Positions 26,462 through 39,252 of a stretch of DNA of 64,000 nt are shown one piece after another. Position 1 is the stretch's first letter. Each line of letters begins with the position of its first letter. This DNA comes from an uncultured Eubacteriales bacterium (lineage in GTDB: Bacteria > Bacillota > Clostridia > Oscillospirales > Oscillospiraceae). The stretch is taken from the NCBI GenBank assembly GCA_900545585.1, contig UQZR01000004.1, forward strand, positions 35,919 to 99,918, written 5' to 3'. The position numbers and the translations under genes are program-made. The notes beneath the pieces were generated by a model that ran no database searches, was not told where the DNA came from, and worked only from the letters and a program-made list of their open reading frames with translations.

Positions 26462-27510
26462 CGAATATCTATCTTATCCGCCACGCGGAGGCGGAGGGCA
26501 ACCTCTACCGCATGGCTCACGGCCACTACAACGGCATGATCACCAACTACCGCGGCTATCAGCAGATCGATGCCCTGCGCCAGCGCTTTCAGGACGTGGA
26601 CATTGACGCCGTGTATGCCAGCGACCTCTACCGTACCCAGATCACGTCCCGTGCCATCTGGCTGCCCAAGGCTCTGCCCCTGCATCTGGAGCCCGCCTTC
26701 CGCGAGATCCACATGGGCGTGTGGGAGAATCACACGTGGCACGAGCTGAACAAGGCATACCCCCAGGAGATGTACCACTTCAACCGCCGCGTGGACCTGT
26801 GGCACGTGGAGGGCGGTGAGACGGCGCAGGACGTGCTGGATCGCTATCTCCCTGCGCTGCACCGCGTGGGCGCCGCCCACGACGGCGGCACCGTGGCGGT
26901 GTTCTCCCACGGCGCGGCCCTGCGCATCGTGCTGGGCACATTGCAGGGCGTCCCCCTGTCCGGGATCGGCGAGACGCCCCATGGCGACAACACCGCCGTC
27001 TCCCTGCTGACCTGGGACAACGGTCAGCTCCGCGTGGAGTACCGTGATGACAACAGCCACCTGACGGAGCGCGGCCTGTCCACCTTCGCCAAACAAAGCT
27101 GGTGGCGCAGCAAAAACATGGTGGACCCCGGCGAGGATTATCTGCCCCTGCCGGAGGAGCTTCTTCCACGCCTCCATGTGCCCGACGGCGGCGAGGCCGT
27201 GGGCATCCGCAGCGGTGAGACGTTCATCGGCGCGTATCAGCTGCTGCCGGACCGCGAGCCGGACGCCGTATGGCTGGGCTGGTACTGGCTGGACCCCGCC
27301 TTCCGCGGTACGGGCCGCGGCATTGCCCCCATGGGCCAGATCATCCGCGCCGGACGCCATCGGGGCGTGGGCTTCCTGCGTCTTTCCTGCGGCGACGCGA
27401 AGCTGCGGCGGTTTTTCGCCCGTCTGGGCTTCTACCCCCTGAGCGGCGATGTGATGGAAAAGGACATCCGCCAGCAGCTGCCGCCCATCCCCCAGGCGTA
27501 CCGTCCCTGA
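26458..27510 (+). CDS. Histidine phosphatase fused to a GNAT-like domain
   Basis: 350 residues from the ATG at 26458, overlapping the previous stop. Residues about 1-200 are a histidine phosphatase: LIRHAEAEGN (the usual RHG reads RHA, His8 being the phosphorylated residue), SDLYRTQITS, and VFSHGAALRIVLG with the second His. From about 215, VWLGWYWLDPAFRGTGRG, then IAPMGQIIRAG and FFARLGFYPL, follow the GNAT acetyl-CoA-binding pattern. The joined activities suggest processing of one metabolite, but the substrate is unknown. Confidence 0.78.
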   Translation: MTNIYLIRHAEAEGNLYRMAHGHYNGMITNYRGYQQIDALRQRFQDVDIDAVYASDLYRTQITSRAIWLPKALPLHLEPAFREIHMGVWENHTWHELNKAYPQEMYHFNRRVDLWHVEGGETAQDVLDRYLPALHRVGAAHDGGTVAVFSHGAALRIVLGTLQGVPLSGIGETPHGDNTAVSLLTWDNGQLRVEYRDDNSHLTERGLSTFAKQSWWRSKNMVDPGEDYLPLPEELLPRLHVPDGGEAVGIRSGETFIGAYQLLPDREPDAVWLGWYWLDPAFRGTGRGIAPMGQIIRAGRHRGVGFLRLSCGDAKLRRFFARLGFYPLSGDVMEKDIRQQLPPIPQAYRP

Positions 27511-27523
27511 AAGGAGCTGTCCC

Positions 27524-29503
27524 ATGACACGTGGCGAATATTTTTTACCTGTCAGCCGTGACGAGATGATCGACCGCGGCTGGTACTATTATGATTTTCT
27601 GGTGGTGACGGCGGACGGCTACATCGACCATCCCAGCTTCGGCTCCACCCTCATCGCCCGCCTGCTGGAGGCGGAGGGCTACCGCGTAGCCATTCTGGCC
27701 CAGCCGGACTGGCACTCGGCAGAGCCGTTCCGCGCCATGGGCAAGCCCCGCTACGGCGTGCTCATCGGCGGCGGCAATCTGGACTCCATGGTGGCTCACT
27801 ACACCGTGGCCAAGCGCCGCCGCACCCGCGACCTGTACAGTCCCGGCGGCAAGCTGGGCTACCGTCCCGACCGCCCCACCATCGTCTATACCAACCGGGC
27901 GCGGGAGGCGTTCCCCGACACACCCATCGTCATCGGCGGGCTGGAGGCGTCCCTGCGCCGCTTCGCCCACTACGACTACTGGGACGACAGGGTGCGCCGC
28001 AGCATTCTGTTCGACGCCCCCGCCGATCTGCTGGTCTACGGCATGGGGGAGAGCGCCACGGTGGAGATCGCCCGCCGCCTTTCCCGAAAGACGCCGGTGC
28101 GCGACATCACCGATGTGGCCGGCACGGCCTACATCGCCGCCGATGACAGCGGCTGCCGCTTCCACAAGGCCCCCTGCCCCTCCTATGAGGAGGTCTGCGC
28201 CGATAAAACGGCCTACGCCCGGGCCACCAAGATCGAGTATGACGAGCACGACCCCATCCGCGGCTCTGCCGTGCTCCAGCCCTGCGAGGGCCGATTGCTG
28301 GTGGTGAACCCGCCGGCCCGCCCCCTGCGGCGGGAGGAGCTGGACCGCCTGTTCGCCCTGCCCTACACGCGGGAGGTCCACCCCATGTACGCCGAGGGCA
28401 TTCCCGCCATCGAGGAGGTACGTTTCTCTATCACCCACAACCGCGGCTGCTTCGGCGGCTGCAGCTTCTGCGCTCTGGCCTTCCACCAGGGCCGCATGGT
28501 CACCAGCCGCTCCATCGAATCGGTGGTAGAGGAGGCCCGCCTCCTGACGGAGGACCCCCAGTTCAAGGGCTACATCCACGACGTGGGCGGCCCCAGCGCC
28601 AACTTCCGCCACACCAGCTGCCAGAAGCAGAAGAAGTGCGGCATGTGCAAAAATCGCAGCTGCCTTGCGCCGGAGCCCTGTCCCAATCTGGACGCCGACC
28701 ACTCCGAGTACACGGAACTTCTGCGGAAGCTGCGGCAGCTCCCCGGAATAAAAAAGGTATTCGTCCGCTCCGGCATCCGCTATGACTACATGCTCCAGGA
28801 CAAGAACAGGGACTTCTTCCTGGAGCTGGTGCAGCACCACATCTCCGGTCAGCTGAAGGTAGCGCCGGAGCACTGCGTCAGCTCCGTGCTGGACTACATG
28901 GGCAAGCCCCATTTCGACGTGTTCCTGAAGTTCTGGCGGCAGTATAAAAAGCTCAACGAGCAGGATGGCACGGAGCAGTATCTGGTGCCCTACCTGATGT
29001 CCAGCCACCCGGGCTGCACCCTGAACGACGCCGTGAAGCTGGCGGAGTTTCTCCACAAGAATGGCCGCACTCCCGAGCAGGTACAGGATTTCTACCCCAC
29101 CCCGGGTACCCTCTCCACCTGTATGTATTATACCGGCATCGACCCGCGGGATATGTCACCGGTGTATGTGGCCCGCGACCCGAAGGACAAGGCCATGCAG
29201 CGTGCGCTGCTCCAGTGGTCCCGCCCCGAAAAGCGCGCTCTGGTGGTGGAGGCGCTGGAGGAGGCAGGCCGCACCGACCTCATCGGCTACGGTCCCGAGT
29301 GCCTGCTGCGCCCCCGCAAGGGCGAGCCCTACGGTCAGCCTCCCGCCAAGCCGGAGAAGCCGGAGCGCCAGCCCCGCCGCCCGCGGAAGGAGGTCTCCGG
29401 CAACCGCGGCCGCCGCGGTACGCCAACAGCCCGTCAGCCGGTACAGAAGGGTAAAATGTCCGACCGAAAAAAGGCGGCATTTGCCAAAAAAAGGAAATCA
29501 TGA
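27524..29503 (+). CDS. YgiQ family radical SAM protein
   Basis: 659 residues, the family's usual length. The N-terminal B12-binding-like region contains VLIGGGNLDSMV. The radical SAM motif is GCFGGCSFCALAFHQGR (CxxxCxxC), followed by the Cys-rich CQKQKKCGMCKNRSC. The last 70 residues are a Pro/Arg/Lys-rich tail. YgiQ-like proteins are conserved but biochemically unassigned. AAAGGAGC precedes the ATG, 13 bp after the phosphatase-GNAT gene, in the same transcription unit, which ends at 29510-29546. Confidence 0.92.
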   Translation: MTRGEYFLPVSRDEMIDRGWYYYDFLVVTADGYIDHPSFGSTLIARLLEAEGYRVAILAQPDWHSAEPFRAMGKPRYGVLIGGGNLDSMVAHYTVAKRRRTRDLYSPGGKLGYRPDRPTIVYTNRAREAFPDTPIVIGGLEASLRRFAHYDYWDDRVRRSILFDAPADLLVYGMGESATVEIARRLSRKTPVRDITDVAGTAYIAADDSGCRFHKAPCPSYEEVCADKTAYARATKIEYDEHDPIRGSAVLQPCEGRLLVVNPPARPLRREELDRLFALPYTREVHPMYAEGIPAIEEVRFSITHNRGCFGGCSFCALAFHQGRMVTSRSIESVVEEARLLTEDPQFKGYIHDVGGPSANFRHTSCQKQKKCGMCKNRSCLAPEPCPNLDADHSEYTELLRKLRQLPGIKKVFVRSGIRYDYMLQDKNRDFFLELVQHHISGQLKVAPEHCVSSVLDYMGKPHFDVFLKFWRQYKKLNEQDGTEQYLVPYLMSSHPGCTLNDAVKLAEFLHKNGRTPEQVQDFYPTPGTLSTCMYYTGIDPRDMSPVYVARDPKDKAMQRALLQWSRPEKRALVVEALEEAGRTDLIGYGPECLLRPRKGEPYGQPPAKPEKPERQPRRPRKEVSGNRGRRGTPTARQPVQKGKMSDRKKAAFAKKRKS

Positions 29504-29509
29504 CCCGCT

Positions 29510-29546
29510 GGGGGCCTGCAATTGCCGCAGGCCCCCGGCCTTTTTT
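29510..29546 (+). terminator. Terminator after the YgiQ gene
   Basis: GGGGGCCTGC pairs perfectly with GCAGGCCCCC around AATTGCC-type loop bases, then GGCC and TTTTTT. Confidence 0.88.
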
Positions 29547-29620
29547 GGACATTTCACTGAAACTGGCCTTTTCTTCGGTAAAAAAGCAGAAATGTTTGGA
29601 CAGTCCTGACGAAAAAATGC

Positions 29621-29649
29621 TTGTGTTATACCCGCTTTTTCATTATAAT
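29621..29649 (+). promoter_or_regulatory. Promoter of the F-type ATP synthase operon
   Basis: TTGTGT, a 17-bp spacer and a perfect TATAAT. The leader to the atpB ATG is about 135 bases and contains a hairpin pairing GTGCCGCT (29724-29731) with AGCGGCAC (29751-29758). No U-tract follows it, so it is not an obvious attenuator. Confidence 0.65.
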
Positions 29650-29791
29650 AAAAGCGAAGCGTCAAGATGGCTCCCCGCTGCGTGAAGATTCCGTTAAGGA
29701 ATTGTATGCAATAGGGCGCCGCCGTGCCGCTCATGCCGTAAAAACGACGTAGCGGCACAAAATCCGGACCGTATGTGAAGGTGATAAGAGA

Positions 29792-30640
29792 ATGGAAAAA
29801 AAGAAGAAAACAAGGTTCATCGTGGGGTGGCTGCTGATCACGGCGGCTCTGCTGGCCGGTTCTCTCCTGGTGCCCGGGCACGGGAAGTCGGAGTCGGTGC
29901 AGGAGGCCATGCGTGACGCAGTGCTCCACGGGACCAACCGCATCAGTCTGTTTGGGCTGAAAGACGTGAACCCCGCGTACATATCCTCTTTGGTAGTGGT
30001 GGGCGTGATCCTGCTGGCGGCGCTGCTGCTGCGGCTGTTTGCGATCCCCCGCTTCAAGATGGTCCCGGGGAAGCTGCAGCTGGCCGTGGAGACCGTGGTG
30101 GGGATGTTCGACGGCATGGCCAAGGACAACAGCCCCCACCGCAACAAGTTTCTGGGTGCCTACATCTTTGGCGCCGGTGTGTATATCTTCATCGGCACGC
30201 TGTTTGAGCTGTTCGGCTTCCAGGCCATTACCACCAACGGGCACATCATTGCCCTGCCGGCCCCGCTGTCCGATGTGAACGCAGCCATCTCCCTGGGCTG
30301 CCTGTCCTACGGCGTCATTCTGGTGGGCGGCATCGTGGCCAACGGCCTCAAGGGCGCGGGCAAGGCCCTGAAGGACTTCTCCCTGCCCATCTCCATGAGC
30401 TTCCGTATGTTCGGCGCGCTGCTCAGCGGTCTGCTGGTGACGGAGCTGGTCTACTACTATGTGACACTGAGCTATGTGATCCCCGTGGTCGTGGCGGTGC
30501 TGTTCACCCTGCTCCACGCGCTGATCCAGGCCTATGTGCTCACCACCCTGACCTCCATGTTCTACGGAGAGACCACGGAGAAGCACGCGCCCAAGCCCAA
30601 GAAAGCCAAAAAAGTCAAAGCTGAAACTGTAAATAACTGA
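29792..30640 (+). CDS. atpB: F-type ATP synthase subunit a
   Basis: 282 residues with about six membrane helices. SFRMFGALLSGLLVTEL holds the conserved channel Arg. HALIQAYVLTTLTSMFYG is the C-terminal half-channel signature. The first helix (about 9-26) may act as a signal-anchor, and the last 25 residues are a Lys-rich cytoplasmic tail. It forms the ion half-channels against the c-ring. First gene of the operon atpB-E-F-A-G-D-C, 17 bp before atpE. No atpI precedes it. Confidence 0.95.
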   Translation: MEKKKKTRFIVGWLLITAALLAGSLLVPGHGKSESVQEAMRDAVLHGTNRISLFGLKDVNPAYISSLVVVGVILLAALLLRLFAIPRFKMVPGKLQLAVETVVGMFDGMAKDNSPHRNKFLGAYIFGAGVYIFIGTLFELFGFQAITTNGHIIALPAPLSDVNAAISLGCLSYGVILVGGIVANGLKGAGKALKDFSLPISMSFRMFGALLSGLLVTELVYYYVTLSYVIPVVVAVLFTLLHALIQAYVLTTLTSMFYGETTEKHAPKPKKAKKVKAETVNN

Positions 30641-30657
30641 CGGAGGAAAGAGAGATC

Positions 30658-31029
30658 ATGAAGAAACTGACCAATAAGAAGGCTGTTGCCCTGCTGCTGT
30701 GCCTGGTGCTGGCACTGACCGCACTGTTCACCGTGACCGCGTTTGCCGACACCGAGCCTGCCGCCGATGCCCCTGCCCAGACGGAGCAGACCACCGACAG
30801 CAGCGTTGACAGCGCCAAGGCCATGGCGTCCGCCATCGCCATCGGCGTGGCCGCCGCCGGCGGCGCCATCGGCATGGGCATGGCCATCTCCAAGTCCGCT
30901 GAGGGCATTGCCCGCCAGCCGGAGGCCGAGGGCAAGATCCGCACCACCATGATGCTGGGCCTTGTGTTCCTGGAAACCGCCATCATCTACGCCCTGCTGG
31001 TGGTCATCCTTATCATCTTTGTGCTGTAA
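30658..31029 (+). CDS. atpE: F-type ATP synthase subunit c with signal peptide
   Basis: 123 residues against the usual 75-90. A classical signal peptide (about 1-30, ending TAFA) and an acidic linker (31-50) precede the hairpin: helix 1 about 53-82, the ARQPEAEGK loop, and helix 2 about 98-123. The ion-binding Glu is E106 (FLETAIIY). Aligned to the Na+ c-subunit of Ilyobacter, the Na+-ligand Gln is Met73, while Thr107 and Tyr111 match Ser66 and Tyr70. The missing Gln argues for H+ coupling. AGGAAAGAG precedes the ATG. Confidence 0.93.
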   Translation: MKKLTNKKAVALLLCLVLALTALFTVTAFADTEPAADAPAQTEQTTDSSVDSAKAMASAIAIGVAAAGGAIGMGMAISKSAEGIARQPEAEGKIRTTMMLGLVFLETAIIYALLVVILIIFVL

Positions 31030-31047
31030 GAAACGGAGAGAGAAGCT

Positions 31048-31531
31048 ATGAACATCCCTCTGAATATTGATTGGCAGCAGATCCTGCTGCACCTGTTCAA
31101 CTTCTCCATTCTGGCGGGCGGACTGTACCTGCTGCTGTTCAAGCCGGTAAAGAACTTCATGGACAAGCGCGCCAAGCACTATGCCGACATGGAGTCCGCC
31201 GCCGTGGAGCGGGAGAAGAACACCGCCGCGCTGGAGGCATCCATGCAGCAGCGTCAGGCTGCGCTGGACGCGGAGCTGGACGAGAAGCGCGCCGCCGCCG
31301 CCCGGGAGGCCGAGGCCTATGCCCATCAGCAGCGCGCCGCTGCCCATGAACAGGCGGACAAGATCGTGGCTGCCGCCCGCGAGAACGCGGAGAACGACCG
31401 CAAAAAGATCGTGGACGAGGCCAACCGCGAGGCCGTGTCCATCGCCGAGGCCGCCATGGAGAAGCTGCTGGCGAAGGAGACTTCCCGCGCCTATGACGCG
31501 TTCGTGAACGCAGCCGAGGGGGTGGAGAAGC

Positions 31532-31545
<14 letters not shown>
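31048..31545 (+). CDS. atpF: F-type ATP synthase subunit b
   Basis: 165 residues. One N-terminal membrane helix (about 10-30, LLHLFNFSILAGGLYLLLF) is followed by FKPVKNFMDKRA and a long Ala/Glu/Arg coiled coil to the end, as expected for the peripheral stalk. It overlaps atpA by 14 bp, leaving no room for a separate atpH between them. Its C-terminus would normally bind the delta subunit; here that partner is the N-terminal extension of alpha. Confidence 0.94.
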
Positions 31546-33286
<1,741 letters not shown>

Positions 33287-33290
33287 GGCC

Positions 33291-35595
<2,305 letters not shown>

Positions 35596-35596
<1 letters not shown>

Positions 35597-36003
35597 TGGC
35601 AGCGCCGTTCCATCTGGATATTCTGGCGGCCAGCGTCCCGTTTTACCGGGGTGACTGCGTATCGCTGGTGCTGCCCACCACCGACGGCGAGTACGGTATT
35701 CTGGCCAACCACAGCAACGCCGTGGGCGCCGTCACCGCCGGTGAGCTGCGGTTCGAGACGGCGGAGGGAGAGCAGCGCCGCGCCGCCGTGGCCCCGGGCC
35801 TTTTCAAGGTGGAGAATGGCCGCGTGCTGCTGCTGGTGGACGCGGCCGAGCGTCCCGAGGACATTGACGTGAACCGCGCCCTCCGCGCCCGTGAGGAGGC
35901 GGAGGAGGAGCTGCGCCAGAAACGCAGCATGGCGGAATACCACCTGGCCCAGAGCCATCTGGCCCGCGCCATGAACCGTCTCCGCGTCAGCGGCCGCGGC
36001 TGA
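35596..36003 (+). CDS. atpC: F-type ATP synthase epsilon subunit
   Basis: 135 residues from the ATG at 35596, whose A is the last base of the atpD stop (TGATG), a typical coupled start; a GTG one codon earlier is also possible. The N-terminal beta-sandwich contains GEYGILANHSNAVGAV, and the C-terminal helical hairpin is Arg/Glu/Ala-rich from about 95. It inhibits ATP hydrolysis and links gamma to the c-ring. Last gene of the operon. Confidence 0.93.
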
Positions 36004-36017
36004 GAAACAGCAAAAAG

Positions 36018-36057
36018 CGAAAAAAGAACGTCCCCACCGGGGACGTTCTTTTTTCGC
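36018..36057. terminator. Bidirectional terminator of the atp operon
   Basis: A very long near-perfect palindrome: GCGAAAAAAGAACGTCCCC pairs with its complement around ACC. The A and T runs within the stem give a U-tract in both directions, ending atpC and the convergent membrane-protein gene that stops at 36058. Confidence 0.9.
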
Positions 36058-36696
36058 TTACAGCAGCCTGCCGATGCCCACAAACAGGCACCCCAGACCG
36101 AAAAACGCCGCGATCAGCAGCAGGACCACCGGCCAAAACCGTTTGCCCATCACCTGCGGGTCCATGAACGGGTAGGGGTAGCAGCGCTTCGTGTGGCCGA
36201 TGGGCTTTCCCGTGGCCCCACGGGCCATACCGAAGGCAAAGTAGGCCAGCGGCAGCACCAGCCACCAGACGGCGTGGCCGATGGCGAGGCCGGACTTGTC
36301 CTGCCACAGCAGCCACTGCACCACCGTCAGCCACGGCACAGCGTAATGGACACACAGGTTGCCGAAGCTGCTGAATCCGATGTCTGACAGCGCCTTGCCG
36401 CCCTTTTTCGCCGATGGCACCAGCACCCACTGGTAGATGAGGTGGGTCACGAAGATGCACAGCGTCATGCTCAGGGCCACACCGGCGGAGCTGAGCCACC
36501 GGAACACGCCGCACTGTGGATCGTGGCCGCTGACCCCCAGCGTCAGCTGGTACACCGCCAGCAGCAGGTTGCTGAGGTTGGTGTAAAAGACGAAAAATCC
36601 AGGCCGGATATGGCTCGTCACCGGCAGCGTGGAGTGAAAATACAGTCCCACCAGTCCCAGCAGGCCCAGAAACAGCGCGGACAGCCGCAGCATCAT
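36058..36696 (-). CDS. Pr6Pr family membrane protein
   Basis: 212 residues with six predicted membrane helices. [15 protein letters not shown] near the start and [18 protein letters not shown] (basic/aromatic loop) before the last helix are typical of the Pr6Pr (FAR-17a/AIG1-like) membrane proteins. Function is unknown in bacteria; relatives in other kingdoms include lipid hydrolases. Its ATG overlaps the nfo stop by 4 bp, making it the last gene of yfcE-nfo-Pr6Pr. Confidence 0.8.
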   Translation of the reverse strand: MMLRLSALFLGLLGLVGLYFHSTLPVTSHIRPGFFVFYTNLSNLLLAVYQLTLGVSGHDPQCGVFRWLSSAGVALSMTLCIFVTHLIYQWVLVPSAKKGGKALSDIGFSSFGNLCVHYAVPWLTVVQWLLWQDKSGLAIGHAVWWLVLPLAYFAFGMARGATGKPIGHTKRCYPYPFMDPQVMGKRFWPVVLLLIAAFFGLGCLFVGIGRLL

Positions 36697-37526
36697 TCCG
36701 CCCTCAGCTCCTTCAGCCGTCCGATCTCACGGGCGTAGCCCGCCAGATCGTTGGGCGTTTCCAGAATAAAGGGCAGGTCCCGCAGGGCGGGGTGATTGAT
36801 GATGCGGCCAAAGGCCGCCTCCCCCAGATAGCCCTCGCCGATGCGGGCGTGGCGGTCCTTGTGGGCGCCCAGCGGGTTCATGCTGTCGTTGATGTGGACG
36901 GCCTTCAGCCGCTCCAGCCCGATAACGCGGTCGAACTCCGTCAGCACGCCGTCGATGTCGCCCGCGATGTCGTACCCCGCGTCGGAGATGTGGCAGGTGT
37001 CCATGCACACGCCCATCTGGGTATTCAGCGCCACGCGGTCCAGTATCTCCCGCAGCTCCTCGAACCGGCCGCCCACCTCGGAGCCCTTGCCCGACATGGT
37101 CTCCAGCAGCACCGTGGTGTGCTGCTCCGGCTTCAGGATGGCGTTCAGCGTCTCGGCGATCTGGCTGACGCCCACCTCCATGCCCTGCTCCGTGTGGCTG
37201 CCCGGGTGGAAGTTGTAGTAGTTGCCGGGGAGATATTCCATCCGCTTCAGGTCGTCCGCCAGCGTCATGCGGGCGAATTCGCGGGTGCGCTCCGTTTTGG
37301 AGCAGGGGTTGATGGTGTAGGGCGCGTGGGCCACCAGACGGCCGAAGCCGTTGGCCTGCGCCAGTGCCAGAAACGCCGCCGCGTCGTCGGGGTCAATGGC
37401 TTTCGCTTTACTGCCCCGGGGATTGCGGGTAAAGAACTGGAACGTGTTGGCGCCGATGGACAGCGCCGTTTTCCCCATGGCCAGAAAGCCCTCCGAGGCG
37501 GACAGATGACAGCCGATGGTCAGCAT
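36693..37526 (-). CDS. nfo: Endonuclease IV (deoxyribonuclease IV)
   Basis: 277 residues from the ATG at 37526 with AAAGGAG upstream. [79 protein letters not shown] and the final FILETPND carry the His/Asp/Glu ligands of the three-zinc AP endonuclease site. It cleaves abasic sites in base-excision repair. It lies 13 bp after the yfcE-like gene and overlaps the following membrane-protein gene. Confidence 0.94.
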   Translation of the reverse strand: MLTIGCHLSASEGFLAMGKTALSIGANTFQFFTRNPRGSKAKAIDPDDAAAFLALAQANGFGRLVAHAPYTINPCSKTERTREFARMTLADDLKRMEYLPGNYYNFHPGSHTEQGMEVGVSQIAETLNAILKPEQHTTVLLETMSGKGSEVGGRFEELREILDRVALNTQMGVCMDTCHISDAGYDIAGDIDGVLTEFDRVIGLERLKAVHINDSMNPLGAHKDRHARIGEGYLGEAAFGRIINHPALRDLPFILETPNDLAGYAREIGRLKELRAE

Positions 37527-37539
37527 AGTTTTTCTCCTT

Positions 37540-38004
37540 TCACAGGGCCAGCGTCCGGACGTCCGCCCTGCCGTTTTCAATGGTAAGGATGCCGCAGGTG
37601 GGGTGCAGCGGGTCTCCGGCGGCCCCGGGGTTCAGCACCAGCAGGGCCCCGTCGTTGTCCACCAGAGGCCGGTGGGTGTGGCCGAACAGCAGCACCTGCG
37701 CGCCGCACTCACGTGCCGCCCAGACAGCCCGCATCACGTCGGACTTCACGCCCCGCGTGTGGCCGTGGAGCATCAGGATGCGCACGCCGCCCAGCTCGAT
37801 GAGCCGCTCCGGCTGGTCGCAGCTGCCGTAGTCGCAGTTCCCGGGCACGCCCTCCATGGGCAGCATGGGAAACGCCTGCCGCAGCTTCTCCAGATCCCGC
37901 TGGCAGTCGCCCAGATGCAGTACATAGCTGGGGTGTACCTGCTCTACCGCTTGTATCAGTTTGTTCACTTTCCCATGGGAGTCGGATACCACCAAAACAT
38001 TCAT
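37540..38004 (-). CDS. YfcE/MJ0936-type metallophosphoesterase
   Basis: 154 residues. [29 protein letters not shown] and [11 protein letters not shown] are the five metal-binding motifs of calcineurin-like phosphodiesterases, and the small size matches YfcE. The physiological substrate is unknown. First gene of the operon with nfo; the head-to-head spacer to the Smr gene is 102 bp. Confidence 0.9.
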   Translation of the reverse strand: MNVLVVSDSHGKVNKLIQAVEQVHPSYVLHLGDCQRDLEKLRQAFPMLPMEGVPGNCDYGSCDQPERLIELGGVRILMLHGHTRGVKSDVMRAVWAARECGAQVLLFGHTHRPLVDNDGALLVLNPGAAGDPLHPTCGILTIENGRADVRTLAL

Positions 38005-38051
38005 AGGCCCCTCACACTTGATGTAATGAAGGGTATTTTACCACAAAGCGG

Positions 38052-38080
38052 TTGAAAAAACAATTCATTTCCCGTATGAT
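38052..38080 (+). promoter_or_regulatory. Promoter of the Smr-domain gene
   Basis: TTGAAA, a 17-bp spacer and TATGAT, each one base from consensus, lie 26 bases before the ATG at 38107. Confidence 0.72.
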
Positions 38081-38106
38081 TAGGGCAGTTGAGAGGAGGT
38101 GTTGTC

Positions 38107-38352
38107 ATGACCGGAGGTGTGGTGGAGCTGGACCTGCACGGCATGAATACCTATCAGGCCCAGATCGCGGTGGATGCGGCCCTGCGCCGCGCCGGAAACG
38201 GCACGTACCGCCTGCGGCTGATCCACGGCTATCGCGGCGGCACGGCCATTCGGGACATGCTGTGGCTGACCTACGGGCGGCGCAGCCAGGTGAAGCGCAT
38301 GGTCAGCGTCAGCGAGGGCGTCACGGAGCTGGTGCTGCGGGAATACTATTGA
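38107..38352 (+). CDS. Small stand-alone Smr-domain protein
   Basis: 81 residues from the ATG at 38107 with GAGGAGG upstream. LDLHGMNTYQA is the LDLH signature, and LRLIHGYRGGTAIRDML corresponds to the HGxG motif. The protein is just the Smr domain found at the end of MutS2, so it may act as a nuclease or bind branched nucleic acid. It is followed 31 bp later by the amidase gene. Confidence 0.82.
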   Translation: MTGGVVELDLHGMNTYQAQIAVDAALRRAGNGTYRLRLIHGYRGGTAIRDMLWLTYGRRSQVKRMVSVSEGVTELVLREYY

Positions 38353-38383
38353 GAAACGATTTCCGTGAAAGAGGTGTAAAGGT

Positions 38384-39193
38384 ATGAAGCTTGCACAGAT
38401 ACAGATGCGCGTGGGCCCTGACAAGGCGGCGAACCTGCGCCACGCGGAGGCCCTGCTGGCCCAGGCAGCGGATGCGGACATGGCGGTGCTGCCGGAAATG
38501 TTCTGCTGTCCCTACGACAACGCCTGCTTCCGCGCCTACGGCGAGCCGGAGGGCGGGCCGGCCTATCAGATGCTGTCCCGCGCCGCAGCGGCCCACGGCC
38601 TGTGGGTGGTGGGCGGCTCTCTGCCGGAGCTGGACGGCGATAAGGTGTACAACACCAGCTATGTGTTCGACCCCACGGGCCGCTGCGTGGCCCGTCACCG
38701 GAAGATGCACCTTTTCGACATCGACGTGGCCGGCGGTCAGCGATTTCGCGAGTCTGACACCCTGTCGGCAGGAAATGAGATCACGGTGTTTGACACGCCC
38801 TGGGGCAAAATGGGGCTGTGCATCTGCTTTGACCTGCGGTTTCAGGAGCTGGCACAGCTGATGGCACTGGAGGGCGCACAGGTGTTGCTGGTACCGGCGG
38901 CCTTTAATATGACCACCGGCCCCGCCCACTGGGAACTGCTGTTCCGGCAGCGCGCGGTGGACGGACAGCTGTTCACCGCAGGCACTTCACCGGCGCGGGA
39001 CGAGACGGCATCCTATGTGGCCTGGGGCCACTCCATCGTCTGCGACCCCTGGGGCACGGTGCTGCACCAGTGCGGCGCCGGTGAGCAGGTGGTGGTGACG
39101 GAGCTGAACATGAGCCGTGTGTCCGCCATACGGGAACAGCTGCCCATTCTTTCGGCGCGCCGGACGGACGCGTACGATACCCGAAAAAAGTGA
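38384..39193 (+). CDS. Carbon-nitrogen hydrolase (omega-amidase-like)
   Basis: 269 residues. The nitrilase-superfamily triad is visible: Glu in AVLPEMFCCPY (about 42), Lys in RHRKMHLFDID (about 107) and Cys148 in GLCICFDLRFQE. PEMFxCPY and HLFDIDV are characteristic of the NIT2/omega-amidase branch, which hydrolyses 2-oxoglutaramate and 2-oxosuccinamate. The next gene is an aminotransferase, consistent with a glutamine transaminase/omega-amidase pair. AAAGAGGTG precedes the ATG. Confidence 0.85.
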   Translation: MKLAQIQMRVGPDKAANLRHAEALLAQAADADMAVLPEMFCCPYDNACFRAYGEPEGGPAYQMLSRAAAAHGLWVVGGSLPELDGDKVYNTSYVFDPTGRCVARHRKMHLFDIDVAGGQRFRESDTLSAGNEITVFDTPWGKMGLCICFDLRFQELAQLMALEGAQVLLVPAAFNMTTGPAHWELLFRQRAVDGQLFTAGTSPARDETASYVAWGHSIVCDPWGTVLHQCGAGEQVVVTELNMSRVSAIREQLPILSARRTDAYDTRKK

Positions 39194-39223
39194 TTGCCAC
39201 GGGGGCATCAGCCGGTGTATAAT
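39194..39223 (+). promoter_or_regulatory. Promoter of the aminotransferase gene
   Basis: TTGCCA, an 18-bp spacer and TATAAT, 30 bases before the ATG. It begins directly after the amidase stop, so the aminotransferase can be transcribed independently. Confidence 0.7.
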
Positions 39224-39252
39224 CGCAAAAAACATGAGGCGGGAGGACGTTC

